Part shown: piece after piece, positions 8,589-16,472 of the stretch | Layout of the letters: each line of letters opens with the position of its first letter | How positions within the stretch are numbered: the stretch's first letter is position 1 | Source of the DNA: an uncultured Prevotella sp. | GTDB taxonomy: Bacteria; Bacteroidota; Bacteroidia; Bacteroidales; Bacteroidaceae | Length of the DNA stretch: 54,062 bases | Assembly (NCBI GenBank): GCA_900315035.1 | Contig: OMXO01000008.1 | Location: 1-54,062 of the forward strand | Reading direction: 5' to 3' | The notes under the pieces: generated by a model | Database searches by the model: none | What the model was told of the DNA's origin: nothing | The model's input: only the letters and a program-made list of their open reading frames with translations | Made by a program: the position numbers and the translations under genes

Positions 8589-8626
8589 TTTAGCAATTAG
8601 AAATCAGTAATTAGAAATATATAATT

Positions 8627-10030
8627 ATGATTACCAATATCAAGAAATTACTATTTGCAGGTCTCATATGCTGCGGAATGATAGCAGCCCTCACCGCCTG
8701 CAGTGACGATCATACAGGCAGTATCGACATCAGCGGTTCATGCCTCGTTGAGAAATTCGTGCTCAACGGTCAATATGAAGGAGTTATCAACACAGAAAAA
8801 AGGCAAGTCAAGGTAAAAGTGCCTGTGGACTTCAACCAGAAGAGCGATATGGAGATAACCAGCCTGACTGTATCATCTGGCGCTCAGACTAATATGAAAG
8901 TAGGCGACCACATCAACTTCGATGGCGACCGTACACTGCATATCTCTAAGGGTGATCTCGTCATGGACTACCAGATAAGTGTCCGCAACGACGAGGCCTT
9001 GATGTCGCTCTTCATCCTTGAGGGCGTTAAGGGTGCCATCAACCAGCAAGACAAGACTATCACCGTAAGCGTGATGGCCAACAGCGGTATCGACTTAAGC
9101 AACGCCACCTTTGAAGTCGTATGCAGCGAGGATGCCACTTGTAGTCCCGCCAGCGGTACAAAAGGAAACTTCACAGAACCCTTCCAGATTACGCTGAACG
9201 ACAATACAGCAACCACAGTTTATACTGTATATGTAAATCTGATTGCCAATCCTGTGGCTATCTTTGTTGGTGATGCAGAGAACATTGAACTGCTGAATGA
9301 TGAAGAGAAGGCTGCAGCCAAGTGGCTTACTGGCAATATCGAAAGTGCCGCCTACGCTTCTTGGAGCGATGTAGCAAGTGGAAACATCTCGCTCGATGAA
9401 TGTAAACTGGTATTCTTCCATCGTCATTGCTCATCTTACGGCAACTACAATGGTTTCGCCGGAGCTGAGGTAGGCGCCATGACAGCTCTGCCGAAGATGA
9501 AGGAGCTCTGGCAGCGAGGTGTGGGCTTCGTACTGGGACGTTCTGCTGTGAACTATGCTATTGCACTGGGGGCTATGCCTGAGGATGCTTATCCCAACAA
9601 TGTCTGGGGTGGCGGAGGCGGTGAAGGCTCCGACCTGATGGGCGACGATCCTTGGCACTTCTATGCCTACGACATCACGCACCCATTGTGGAAGAACCTG
9701 AAGACCTATCCTGGCGCAGCAGACAATGCCGTCTATACGCTCGATAAGGATTACACCATCTGTAACACCACCTCACAATACGGATTCTGGGATGACTATC
9801 GTGATGGTAAGGATGCCTTTGAGGCAAAGACCGGAGGGCGTGCACTTGGCGGTGACAATAGCGTGTCATCATGGGAGTTGAAGGGCGCCAACGGTGAATT
9901 CGGTAAAGGTGGTATCATCTGCTTCGGTTCCGGACTCTTCGATTGGAACTCACCTACTCCGTATGAGTCGCACTATCACGACAATATGGGTGCTATTATG
10001 CTCAATGCATTCGATTATCTAACAAAATAA
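8627..10030 (+). CDS. Surface lipoprotein with DUF5018-like and DUF4960-type domains (putative fructan-binding protein)
   Basis: This 467-residue lipoprotein (lipobox LTACS near residue 24) carries two related beta-sandwich repeats (about 30-110 and 115-200; VNTEKRQ/INQQDKTITVSV motifs) of the DUF5018 type. A Gly/Trp-rich C-terminal domain follows (about 205-467; GVGFVLGRSAVNYAIALGAM, WGGGGGEGSDLMGDDPWHFY), of the DUF4960 type. It occupies the SusE-like position directly after susD, as BT1761 does in the Bacteroides levan locus. It probably presents or holds fructan at the surface. The N-terminal part differs completely from that of the 148-1662 protein although the C-terminal domain is of the same type. 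No catalytic residues are recognised. Confidence 0.65.
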   Translation: MITNIKKLLFAGLICCGMIAALTACSDDHTGSIDISGSCLVEKFVLNGQYEGVINTEKRQVKVKVPVDFNQKSDMEITSLTVSSGAQTNMKVGDHINFDGDRTLHISKGDLVMDYQISVRNDEALMSLFILEGVKGAINQQDKTITVSVMANSGIDLSNATFEVVCSEDATCSPASGTKGNFTEPFQITLNDNTATTVYTVYVNLIANPVAIFVGDAENIELLNDEEKAAAKWLTGNIESAAYASWSDVASGNISLDECKLVFFHRHCSSYGNYNGFAGAEVGAMTALPKMKELWQRGVGFVLGRSAVNYAIALGAMPEDAYPNNVWGGGGGEGSDLMGDDPWHFYAYDITHPLWKNLKTYPGAADNAVYTLDKDYTICNTTSQYGFWDDYRDGKDAFEAKTGGRALGGDNSVSSWELKGANGEFGKGGIICFGSGLFDWNSPTPYESHYHDNMGAIMLNAFDYLTK

Positions 10031-10042
10031 AACTAGGAAATT

Positions 10043-11641
10043 ATGAAAACAATGATATATTCAGTATTTTCACTCATGCTGTCAGCCTCTGCGCTGACGG
10101 CATGCAGCGACACCGAGTTCAGTGGCGATCCCGCTAAGGACTGGAGCGGTACTTCCACATTCTTCGCTCCTACTGACGAACAGGGATTCGGAACATATTA
10201 CACGCCCGCAGTAGGACGAGTAGGAGATCCCATGCCCTTCTATGACCAGAAAGCAGGTGATTTCAAAGTGCTTTACCTGCAGGAGTTCATTAACAACATG
10301 ACCTTCCGTTTCCACCCCATATGGGCTGTTACGACCAAAGACGGTGCCAGTTATGAGTCACTGGGTGAGATTTTACCCTTCGCCAGCAACGACTACCAGC
10401 AGGATGCAGCCATTGGTACTGGTTGCGCCTATGAGAAAGACGGGACCTACTACATCTATTACACCGGACACAACGGCAATTGCAAGAACCGTGAGGTCGT
10501 CATGCGTGCCACATCTTCGGATTTCAAAACCTGGACCAAGGATGAACTCTGGACTCTCAATGGACCAGACTTCGGTTATTCCAGCAACGACTTCCGCGAC
10601 CCGCAGATCTTTGTGGCAGACGACAATCTCTACCATATGGTCATCTCTACTTATCCTGAGCACGGCGGTGACCCCGTATTTGCCGAATTCAAGTCGAGCG
10701 ACCTGAAAAACTGGGAACATGTAGGCCGTATCCGCATGATCTGGGACCGCATGCTCGAATGTCCGGATATCTTTAAGATGGGTGATTACTGGTACATGGT
10801 CTATAGTGAAAGTTTCCGCACTTCTTGGAGTCGTAAAGTGAAATATATGGTTGCCAAAACCTACGAGGAGTTGAAGAGCTGCTTCAATGATGGTCCCAAA
10901 TGGCCTGCCGATGGTCATGAGGGTGTTCTCGACAGCCGTGCCTTCTACGCAGGTAAGACGGCTTCGAACGGTACAGACCGCTACATCTGGGGCTGGTGCC
11001 CATTCCGTTCTGGTGCTGACATCCACGAAAAGAATATCAATGTAGGCGCTGGTGACGGCAACGAGCCTAACTGGAGTGGTGCGTTGGTATGCCACAAGCT
11101 CATACAACATGCTGACGGTACACTGACACTTGGTGCTGTGCCTGCCATGGCTGCCAAATATAATAAGGATGCTGCAACAAACGTGGTGACCAGCAATGGT
11201 TATAATAACGGTACCCTAAGTGGTGATGGAGCTTATGTGCTCTACAGCCGACTTGGCACAGCCAACCACATTACGTTCACCGTTAAGACTTCCAACAACT
11301 GGGATAAGTTTGGCATCAGCTTCGTACGCGGAACGGACTCTGAGAAATACTACACCATGGTAGTTAATCCTGAAGACGAGAACCATCGCAAGGTAAATTT
11401 CGAGCAAGAAGGTTCTGCAGGCAAGGGCTTTATCGAGGGTATTGATGGTTATTGGTTTGAGCGCCCTGCTGACAACACCTATAACATCGACATCTACACA
11501 GACAACTCGGTTATCACCATGTACATCAATGATGTCTGCGCCTATACTCAGCGCATCTATGGCATTCAGAAGAACTGCTGGAGCATCAACAACTACGGTG
11601 GTAGCATTACCGTCAGCGATGTGAAAGTTCGTCAACAATAA
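10043..11641 (+). CDS. GH32 surface lipoprotein, probable endo-fructanase (levanase/inulinase type)
   Basis: The product has 532 residues with a lipobox LTACS (about residue 22). The GH32 five-blade propeller spans about 50-360. The nucleophile region reads GDPMPFY (Asp62) instead of the classic WMNDPNG, the transition-state stabiliser is FRDPQIF (Asp186), and the acid/base is LECPDIF (Glu239). A C-terminal beta-sandwich (about 375-532) completes the family fold. In Bacteroides thetaiotaomicron the surface lipoprotein GH32 BT1760 is the endo-levanase that defines substrate choice, and this gene holds the same place, 12 bp after the DUF4960-type gene and last in the susC operon. Whether it cuts levan or inulin cannot be read from the sequence. 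A strong terminator follows. Confidence 0.85.
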   Translation: MKTMIYSVFSLMLSASALTACSDTEFSGDPAKDWSGTSTFFAPTDEQGFGTYYTPAVGRVGDPMPFYDQKAGDFKVLYLQEFINNMTFRFHPIWAVTTKDGASYESLGEILPFASNDYQQDAAIGTGCAYEKDGTYYIYYTGHNGNCKNREVVMRATSSDFKTWTKDELWTLNGPDFGYSSNDFRDPQIFVADDNLYHMVISTYPEHGGDPVFAEFKSSDLKNWEHVGRIRMIWDRMLECPDIFKMGDYWYMVYSESFRTSWSRKVKYMVAKTYEELKSCFNDGPKWPADGHEGVLDSRAFYAGKTASNGTDRYIWGWCPFRSGADIHEKNINVGAGDGNEPNWSGALVCHKLIQHADGTLTLGAVPAMAAKYNKDAATNVVTSNGYNNGTLSGDGAYVLYSRLGTANHITFTVKTSNNWDKFGISFVRGTDSEKYYTMVVNPEDENHRKVNFEQEGSAGKGFIEGIDGYWFERPADNTYNIDIYTDNSVITMYINDVCAYTQRIYGIQKNCWSINNYGGSITVSDVKVRQQ

Positions 11642-11659
11642 GATTTGCTTCCCTCTATC

Positions 11660-11700
11660 ATTCGGCGCTGCTCATGACGAGTAGCGCCGAATTTTTTTTA
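11660..11700 (+). terminator. Intrinsic terminator (ATTCGGCGC hairpin, copy 2)
   Basis: ATTCGGCGCTGCTC (11660-11673) pairs with GAGTAGCGCCGAAT (11679-11692) with a single wobble and a 5-nt loop, followed by a T-tract. It ends the susC-susD-GH32 operon. The hairpin is nearly identical to that at 1859-1890, with stem differences that keep pairing. Confidence 0.85.
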
Positions 11701-12259
11701 GAAATTACATTTTCACCTACATAACTACATAAATACCATGTAAGTATCTGATTATAAGAGCGTAAAGCACTTATTCAACCTACATAATAACTACATATAA
11801 CTACATGCTAACTACATAGATTATGCATAAATTAGCCGAAATACCACTGTTTTTAATGTTTACATAGGGAGGTAGCAAGATGAGATACATGTCTCTGCAG
11901 ATATTTATGCTAATCGTTGTTTGAAAATTCTCTAGAGAATTTTCTGCTAAGACGGGTACTAACAATGAGAGATACGGGAGGTAGCCACTAAATTCTCTAG
12001 AGAATTTAGTGATTACCATTATGCCAATAGTATCGGAAAGACCACCGAAATTTTGCCAGATAGGGAGCTAAGGGAGGCTTCTATAGGCCTCTAAGATGAA
12101 CGCTTTTGCACGAAAAATGCCAAAAACATGTAGGATATATGTAGTTAGCATGTAGTTATATGTAGTTATTATGTAGTTAAAAAACTCCACGAAACCTTTT
12201 ATTTAAAAGGGTTTCGAGAGATTTTATGTAGTTATGTAGGTAGACTGCTAAAAAAAATT
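11690..12259. repeat. 570-bp foldback (nested inverted-repeat) element
   Basis: Three nested pairs of inverted repeats bracket this non-coding stretch: 12 bp (11690-11701 with 12248-12259), 18 bp (11716-11733 with 12223-12240) and 39 bp without mismatch (11780-11818 with 12138-12176). The arms consist of variants of CTACATAA/ACTACAT. The distance between the 18-bp and 39-bp arms is 46 bp on both sides. The interior has two perfect palindromes, a GGGAGGTAGC direct repeat (11867-11876, 11976-11985), and a short hairpin in the right arm (CGAAACC...GGTTTCG, 12190-12216). No transposase is present, so a MITE-like or foldback element is the simplest reading. The left end overlaps the T-tract of the terminator. 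Confidence 0.7.
11923..12011. repeat. Pair of perfect palindromes sharing AAATTCTCTAGAGAATTT
   Basis: Positions 11923-11944 (22 bp) and 11986-12011 (26 bp) are each perfectly self-complementary and share the core AAATTCTCTAGAGAATTT, with different outer bases that still pair. They lie near the centre of the foldback element, 41 bp apart. They could be protein-binding sites or recombination sites; nothing in the sequence decides. Confidence 0.65.
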
Positions 12260-12271
12260 TAGAAACGAGAG

Positions 12272-12424
12272 CTATTTCGTCAGATGTTTCTTACCATTTA
12301 TAATATAGAGACCCTTTGAAGATTTGCCATTCCAAGTCTGATACCAAGGCATCCACCACGACCAGTTTGACACAGCCGGCAGCACCTTCACGCCCCCACC
12401 AGAACCATCCCCCGCTGGCCTCAT
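12272..12424 (-). pseudogene. Remnant of a secreted protein C-terminus (50 codons)
   Basis: Read on the minus strand, this stretch encodes 50 residues with [11 protein letters not shown] and the terminal [14 protein letters not shown] followed by TAG. Endings of the type KG(L/I)YI(V/I)NGKK are very common at the C-terminus of large secreted or surface proteins of Prevotella. The ATG at 12424 is preceded by no promoter or signal sequence, and nothing upstream on the minus strand extends it into a recognisable protein. I read it as the surviving 3' end of a gene deleted by a rearrangement next to the foldback element. Frame and composition look protein-like; the original function is unknown. 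Confidence 0.45.
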
Positions 12425-12516
12425 GGAGCGGACGGAACAGACAAAATACGCATATAATCTGCTAACAAACTATTAACTTCGGCTGTGTTTACTAGTATTT
12501 TCAATAGATTACTAAT
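12425..12516. other. Non-coding spacer
   Basis: Nothing further is recognised between the gene remnant and the promoter module that begins at 12517. Together with the terminator, the foldback element and the remnant, it makes up the roughly 1-kb gap between the two fructan operons. Confidence 0.6.
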
Positions 12517-12576
12517 AATCGTTCATTACGTGCAAATATGTTGCAATGAACGATTTTTCTTAGATTTTGAAACATT
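12517..12576 (+). promoter_or_regulatory. Inverted repeat AATCGTTCATT and GAAACATT box upstream of GH32 operon
   Basis: AATCGTTCATT (12517-12527) is inverted at 12545-12555, and GAAACATT follows at 12569-12576. The spacing to the -7 box matches the copy at 1684-1782: AACGATT ends 49 bp before the -7 box in both, and GAAACATT ends 28 bp before it in both. No gene ends within 850 bp upstream on this strand, so a pure terminator role is unlikely. It is a candidate operator for the fructan regulator. Confidence 0.55.
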
Positions 12577-12604
12577 ATTTATAGTCGCATTGGCATTATT
12601 GTCG

Positions 12605-12612
12605 TATTTTTG
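12605..12612 (+). promoter_or_regulatory. Promoter -7 box (TATTTTTG) of the GH32-transporter-fructokinase operon
   Basis: TATTTTTG followed by GCACCA fits TAnnTTTG, with an expected start near 12619 and a leader of about 30 nt before ATG 12650. Confidence 0.65.
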
Positions 12613-12649
12613 CACCACAAATCAATTCAAAATCAACAAATAGAAACCT

Positions 12650-14353
12650 ATGAGAAGAATCATGTCAACAATTGCAGCGGCTCTGCTGATGATGTCAGCC
12701 AGCGCCCAGGTACAGCCTCAGATTCTTGGTGACAACCACGCTATGCAACCCGTAACAGTGGACCAGAAATATCTGTTGCTGCCCGTTCAGGAAAAAGAAG
12801 AGTTTGCTAATGTACGGGTTATCGCAGACAACCAGCAAGTACAGAATTTCAATGTGCGACTGGCTGTAGATAAGGTAGATTATTACGTGCCACTGGATAT
12901 CCGTCGTTTCGGGAAGAAGCAAGTGCTGCTCGACATCAACTTCCATGGTGACCGTCGTACAACAGGTGCCATCAAGGACTTCGCCTGTTGGAAAGAGATG
13001 AAACAGACAGAGGCCTATGATGCCACAAACCGCGAGAAATTCCGTCCGCAATATCACCATTCACCTGCATATGGTTGGATGAACGACCCGAATGGTATGT
13101 TCTATAAAGACGGAGAGTTCCACCTCTATTATCAATTCAATCCCTATGGTTCGCAGTGGGAGAACATGACTTGGGGACACTCTACGACCAAGGACCTCAT
13201 CCATTGGGAAGCCCAGCCCATAGCTATCGAGCCCGATGCCATCGGTTCAATCTTCAGTGGTTCTTGCGTAGTCGATAAGAACAACACCTCTGGTTTTGGC
13301 AAGGGTACCATCGTAGCCTTCTACACCTCTGCCGGACAGCATCAGACACAGTCGATGGCCTATTCTACTGATAACGGCAAGACCTTCAAGAAATACGAGA
13401 ACAACCCCATCCTTACATCCGACATCCCCGACTTCCGCGATCCGAAGGTGTTCTGGAATCCGGAGATACAGAAGTGGAACCTGATTCTTGCAGCCGGTCA
13501 GGAGATGCGTATTTACAGTTCTCCTAATCTGAAGGACTGGACTTATGAGAGTTCATTTGGCAAGGAATACGGCAACCACGATGGTGTTTGGGAGTGCCCC
13601 GACCTGATGAAGTTACAAGTTCGTGGTACAGACAAGCAGAAGTGGATGCTCATCTGCAACATCAACCCTGGTGGACCTTTTGGTGGCAGTGCCACACAGT
13701 ATTTCGTCGGAGAGTTTGACGGACATAAGTTTACCTGCGACACCAAACCTGAGGTAACCAAATGGATGGACTATGGTAAGGACCACTATGCCACAGTGAC
13801 GTTCGACAATGCTCCTGACGGCCGAAAGATAGCCATCGCCTGGATGAGTAACTGGCAGTATGCCAACCAAGTGCCTACTAAACAGTTCCGTTCTGCCAAT
13901 AGTATTGCACGTGACCTTGGTCTCTACGAATATCAAGGCGACATCTATTGCAGCGTCATCCCATCCAAAGAGAATCTGGCTCTGAGAGGCAAGACTGTGA
14001 AGAAACCAACACAAGCCTGCGAGATTGTCGTTGACATGAAGTCGGCTACAGAGATCGTGTTATGGAACACTAAAGGTGAGAAGGTAGTCATGAGTTACGA
14101 CGGTGCCAAGCACCTATTTAAGATGGATCGCACGAAGACCGGTGATAACTCCTTCAGCGAAGCATTCCCCGCAGAGACCTGCGCGCCCACTTATGGCGAT
14201 ATCAAGCAGTTGCGCATCTTTATCGACAACAGCAGCATCGAGGCGATTGATGCCGATGGTAAGATGGCCATGACTAATCTGGTGTTCCCGTCTGAACCTT
14301 ATAATAATATAAAGGTAAAGGGCGGCAAGGCCACCATCTATGAAATCAAGTAA
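12650..14353 (+). CDS. GH32 beta-fructofuranosidase / exo-fructanase, periplasmic
   Basis: This 567-residue enzyme has a signal peptidase I-type signal (MRRIMSTIAAALLMMSASAQ), suggesting a periplasmic location. An N-terminal beta domain (about 25-115, DUF4980-like) precedes the GH32 propeller (about 125-430) and a C-terminal beta-sandwich (about 440-567). All three catalytic motifs are intact: WMNDPNG (nucleophile Asp146), DFRDPKVF (Asp264) and WECPDL (acid/base Glu315). It should release fructose from imported fructo-oligosaccharides, matching the transporter and fructokinase 27 and 55 bp spacings further on in the same operon. The family is certain; exo versus endo action and linkage preference are inferred from location and from the Bacteroides levan locus. 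Confidence 0.92.
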   Translation: MRRIMSTIAAALLMMSASAQVQPQILGDNHAMQPVTVDQKYLLLPVQEKEEFANVRVIADNQQVQNFNVRLAVDKVDYYVPLDIRRFGKKQVLLDINFHGDRRTTGAIKDFACWKEMKQTEAYDATNREKFRPQYHHSPAYGWMNDPNGMFYKDGEFHLYYQFNPYGSQWENMTWGHSTTKDLIHWEAQPIAIEPDAIGSIFSGSCVVDKNNTSGFGKGTIVAFYTSAGQHQTQSMAYSTDNGKTFKKYENNPILTSDIPDFRDPKVFWNPEIQKWNLILAAGQEMRIYSSPNLKDWTYESSFGKEYGNHDGVWECPDLMKLQVRGTDKQKWMLICNINPGGPFGGSATQYFVGEFDGHKFTCDTKPEVTKWMDYGKDHYATVTFDNAPDGRKIAIAWMSNWQYANQVPTKQFRSANSIARDLGLYEYQGDIYCSVIPSKENLALRGKTVKKPTQACEIVVDMKSATEIVLWNTKGEKVVMSYDGAKHLFKMDRTKTGDNSFSEAFPAETCAPTYGDIKQLRIFIDNSSIEAIDADGKMAMTNLVFPSEPYNNIKVKGGKATIYEIK

Positions 14354-14380
14354 AAATAAATAATAAAACACAAAACAACT

Positions 14381-15538
14381 ATGAGTAAGACAAGTAAACT
14401 TGCCCTCATCCCTGTGATGCTCTGCTTTTTTGCCATGGGCTTTGTTGATCTGGTGGGCATTGCATCAAACTATGTGAAGGAAGACCTGCAACTGACCGAC
14501 TCAGTAGCCAACATCTTTCCATCGCTCGTATTCTTCTGGTTCCTCATCTTCAGTGTGCCTACAGGTATGCTGATGAATAAGATTGGACGAAAGAAGACCG
14601 TGCTCCTATCCTTGGTAGTAACTGTCGTATCACTCTTCCTGCCACTGTTTGGTGAGAATTTCCCAATCATGCTCTGTGCATTCTCGCTGTTGGGTATTGG
14701 AAATGCCTTGATGCAGACCTCACTGAACCCACTGGTATCAACGGTGATGGGTGGTGGCAATCTCGCCTCGACGCTGACTTTCGGACAGTTTATCAAAGCC
14801 ATTGCCTCATTCTTGGCACCCTATCTGGCCATGTGGGGCGCTACCCAAGTCATCCCATCGTTCGGCTATGACTGGCGTGTGCTCTTCGGCATCTACTTTG
14901 TAATAGGTATTATTGCTGCTGTCCTGTTAGGTGTGACACCTATTGAAGAAGAACGCATCGAGGGTAAGGCCTCATCCTTTGCAGAGTGTATCAAACTGTT
15001 AGGCACCCCCATTGTGCTGCTGTCGTTTTTTGGCATCATGTGCCATGTAGGTATCGATGTAGGTACGAATACCACAGCACCGAAGATTCTCATGGAACGT
15101 CTGGGAATGACGCTCAATGATGCAGCCTTTGCCACGAGTCTCTATTTTATCTTCCGTACTATCGGCTGTCTTACCGGTTCATTCTTCCTCCGTGTACTGC
15201 CCAACCGCACGTTCTTTATCATCAGTGTGGTGATGATGGCACTCTCCATGTGTGGTCTCTTCATCGGTACAGAGAAATGGATGCTCTATACAGCCATTGC
15301 CCTTGTAGGTTATGGTAACTCTAATATTTTCTCTATCTGCTTTGCCCAGGCGCTGACCTCCATGCCCGAAAAACAGAACGAGGTGAGCGGTCTGATGATC
15401 ATGGGTCTTTTCGGAGGTACGATTTTCCCATTGCTCATGGGTTTTGCCAGTGATGCAATCGGTCAGGCCGGAGCAGTCATCGTGATGGCCATCGGTGTCA
15501 TCTACTTATTCACTTACGTAGGAAAAGTTAAGAATTAA
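14381..15538 (+). CDS. MFS sugar transporter, FucP-like (probable fructose uptake)
   Basis: The 385-residue protein is strongly hydrophobic with about 12 predicted membrane helices. It shows the MFS loop 2-3 signature (GMLMNKIGRKKTVL, about residues 60-75) and features of the FucP/sugar:H+ symporter group, such as FGIMCHVGIDVGTNTTAPK around residue 217-235. FucP-type permeases usually have about 400-430 residues, so this is slightly short but has no visible gap. It lies between the periplasmic GH32 and the fructokinase, as the transporter BT1758 does in Bacteroides thetaiotaomicron. Import of free fructose across the inner membrane is therefore the likely role. Substrate is inferred from context. 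Confidence 0.82.
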   Translation: MSKTSKLALIPVMLCFFAMGFVDLVGIASNYVKEDLQLTDSVANIFPSLVFFWFLIFSVPTGMLMNKIGRKKTVLLSLVVTVVSLFLPLFGENFPIMLCAFSLLGIGNALMQTSLNPLVSTVMGGGNLASTLTFGQFIKAIASFLAPYLAMWGATQVIPSFGYDWRVLFGIYFVIGIIAAVLLGVTPIEEERIEGKASSFAECIKLLGTPIVLLSFFGIMCHVGIDVGTNTTAPKILMERLGMTLNDAAFATSLYFIFRTIGCLTGSFFLRVLPNRTFFIISVVMMALSMCGLFIGTEKWMLYTAIALVGYGNSNIFSICFAQALTSMPEKQNEVSGLMIMGLFGGTIFPLLMGFASDAIGQAGAVIVMAIGVIYLFTYVGKVKN

Positions 15539-15565
15539 AGTTGTAAATTTATAATTATAAATATT

Positions 15566-16447
15566 ATGAAGAGATATATCGTAGGCCTCGGAGAGGCATT
15601 ATGGGATGTACTTCCCGAAGGAAAGAAACTAGGTGGCGCACCTGCAAACTTTGCATATCACGCAGGTCAGTTCCTTGGCAGTGACAATACTATTGCTATC
15701 AGCGCCTTAGGCGAAGACTCTCTGGCAGAGGAAACCATCGAGGCGCTCAAGGAGCACAACCTGAACTACCTGATGCCACGCGTGCCCTACCCCACAGGAA
15801 CAGTACAAGTAACACTGACTGGTGACGGCATACCAACGTACGACATCAAGGAAAATGTAGCTTGGGACAACATCCCTTTCACCCCCGAGATGGAAGAGAT
15901 AGCCAAGAATGCCTGTGCTGTTTGTTTCGGTTCATTGGCCCAACGTAACGTTGTCTCACGTGAGAACATCCGCAAGTTCCTCGATGCCACACCTCAGGAT
16001 TGTCTGAAGATCTGTGACATCAATCTCCGCCAGCAGTTCTATTCAAAGGAGATTCTCGAGGATTCCTTCTGTATCTGCAACATCTTAAAGATTAATGATG
16101 AAGAGTTGGTGGTGGTTAACCGTATGTTCGGCTACGACGGCATAGACATGCGCAAGACCTGCCAAAAGATTGTGGAGGACTACCATCTGAAGATGCTCGT
16201 TCTGACTTGTGGTACCAACGGTTCGTATGTATTCACTGACGACGGTCTGACCTCGTTCCAAGAAACGCCAAAGGTAGAGGTGGCCGATACCGTGGGAGCA
16301 GGCGACTCTTTTACCGGCAGTTTCTGTGGCAGTATCCTCAAAGGCAAGTCTGTACAGGAAGCCCACAAGACAGCGGTACAGGTGAGTGCCTTTGTCTGCA
16401 CTCAAAACGGCGCTATGCCTGTGATTCCTGAGAATCTGAAAGCATAG
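15566..16447 (+). CDS. PfkB-family fructokinase
   Basis: At 293 residues this is a typical ribokinase/PfkB sugar kinase. The N-terminal motif GLGEALWDVLPEGKKLGGAP (residues 7-26) binds sugar, and the C-terminal signature ADTVGAGDSFTGSF carries the catalytic base Asp247 and the anion hole. It would phosphorylate fructose imported by the upstream permease to fructose 6-phosphate, which enters glycolysis. It is the third gene of the operon (27 bp after the permease). The next gene converges on it with only 25 bp between the two stop codons, and no clear terminator is visible there. Fructose over other sugars is inferred from the locus. Confidence 0.88.
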   Translation: MKRYIVGLGEALWDVLPEGKKLGGAPANFAYHAGQFLGSDNTIAISALGEDSLAEETIEALKEHNLNYLMPRVPYPTGTVQVTLTGDGIPTYDIKENVAWDNIPFTPEMEEIAKNACAVCFGSLAQRNVVSRENIRKFLDATPQDCLKICDINLRQQFYSKEILEDSFCICNILKINDEELVVVNRMFGYDGIDMRKTCQKIVEDYHLKMLVLTCGTNGSYVFTDDGLTSFQETPKVEVADTVGAGDSFTGSFCGSILKGKSVQEAHKTAVQVSAFVCTQNGAMPVIPENLKA

Positions 16448-16472
16448 CACCGTAGATATCGCAAACAATATG

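Noticed and set aside
11801-12019. 72-codon minus-strand frame inside the foldback element
   Set aside because: It is composed largely of the palindromes and repeat arms, has no promoter and no recognisable features; better explained as non-coding repeat sequence.
16448-16472. Terminator between the convergent fructokinase and SpoIIE-type genes
   Set aside because: Only weak complementarity (ATAGCA/TGCTAT with a long loop and no T-tract) is visible in and around the 25-bp gap, which is not enough to call a terminator.
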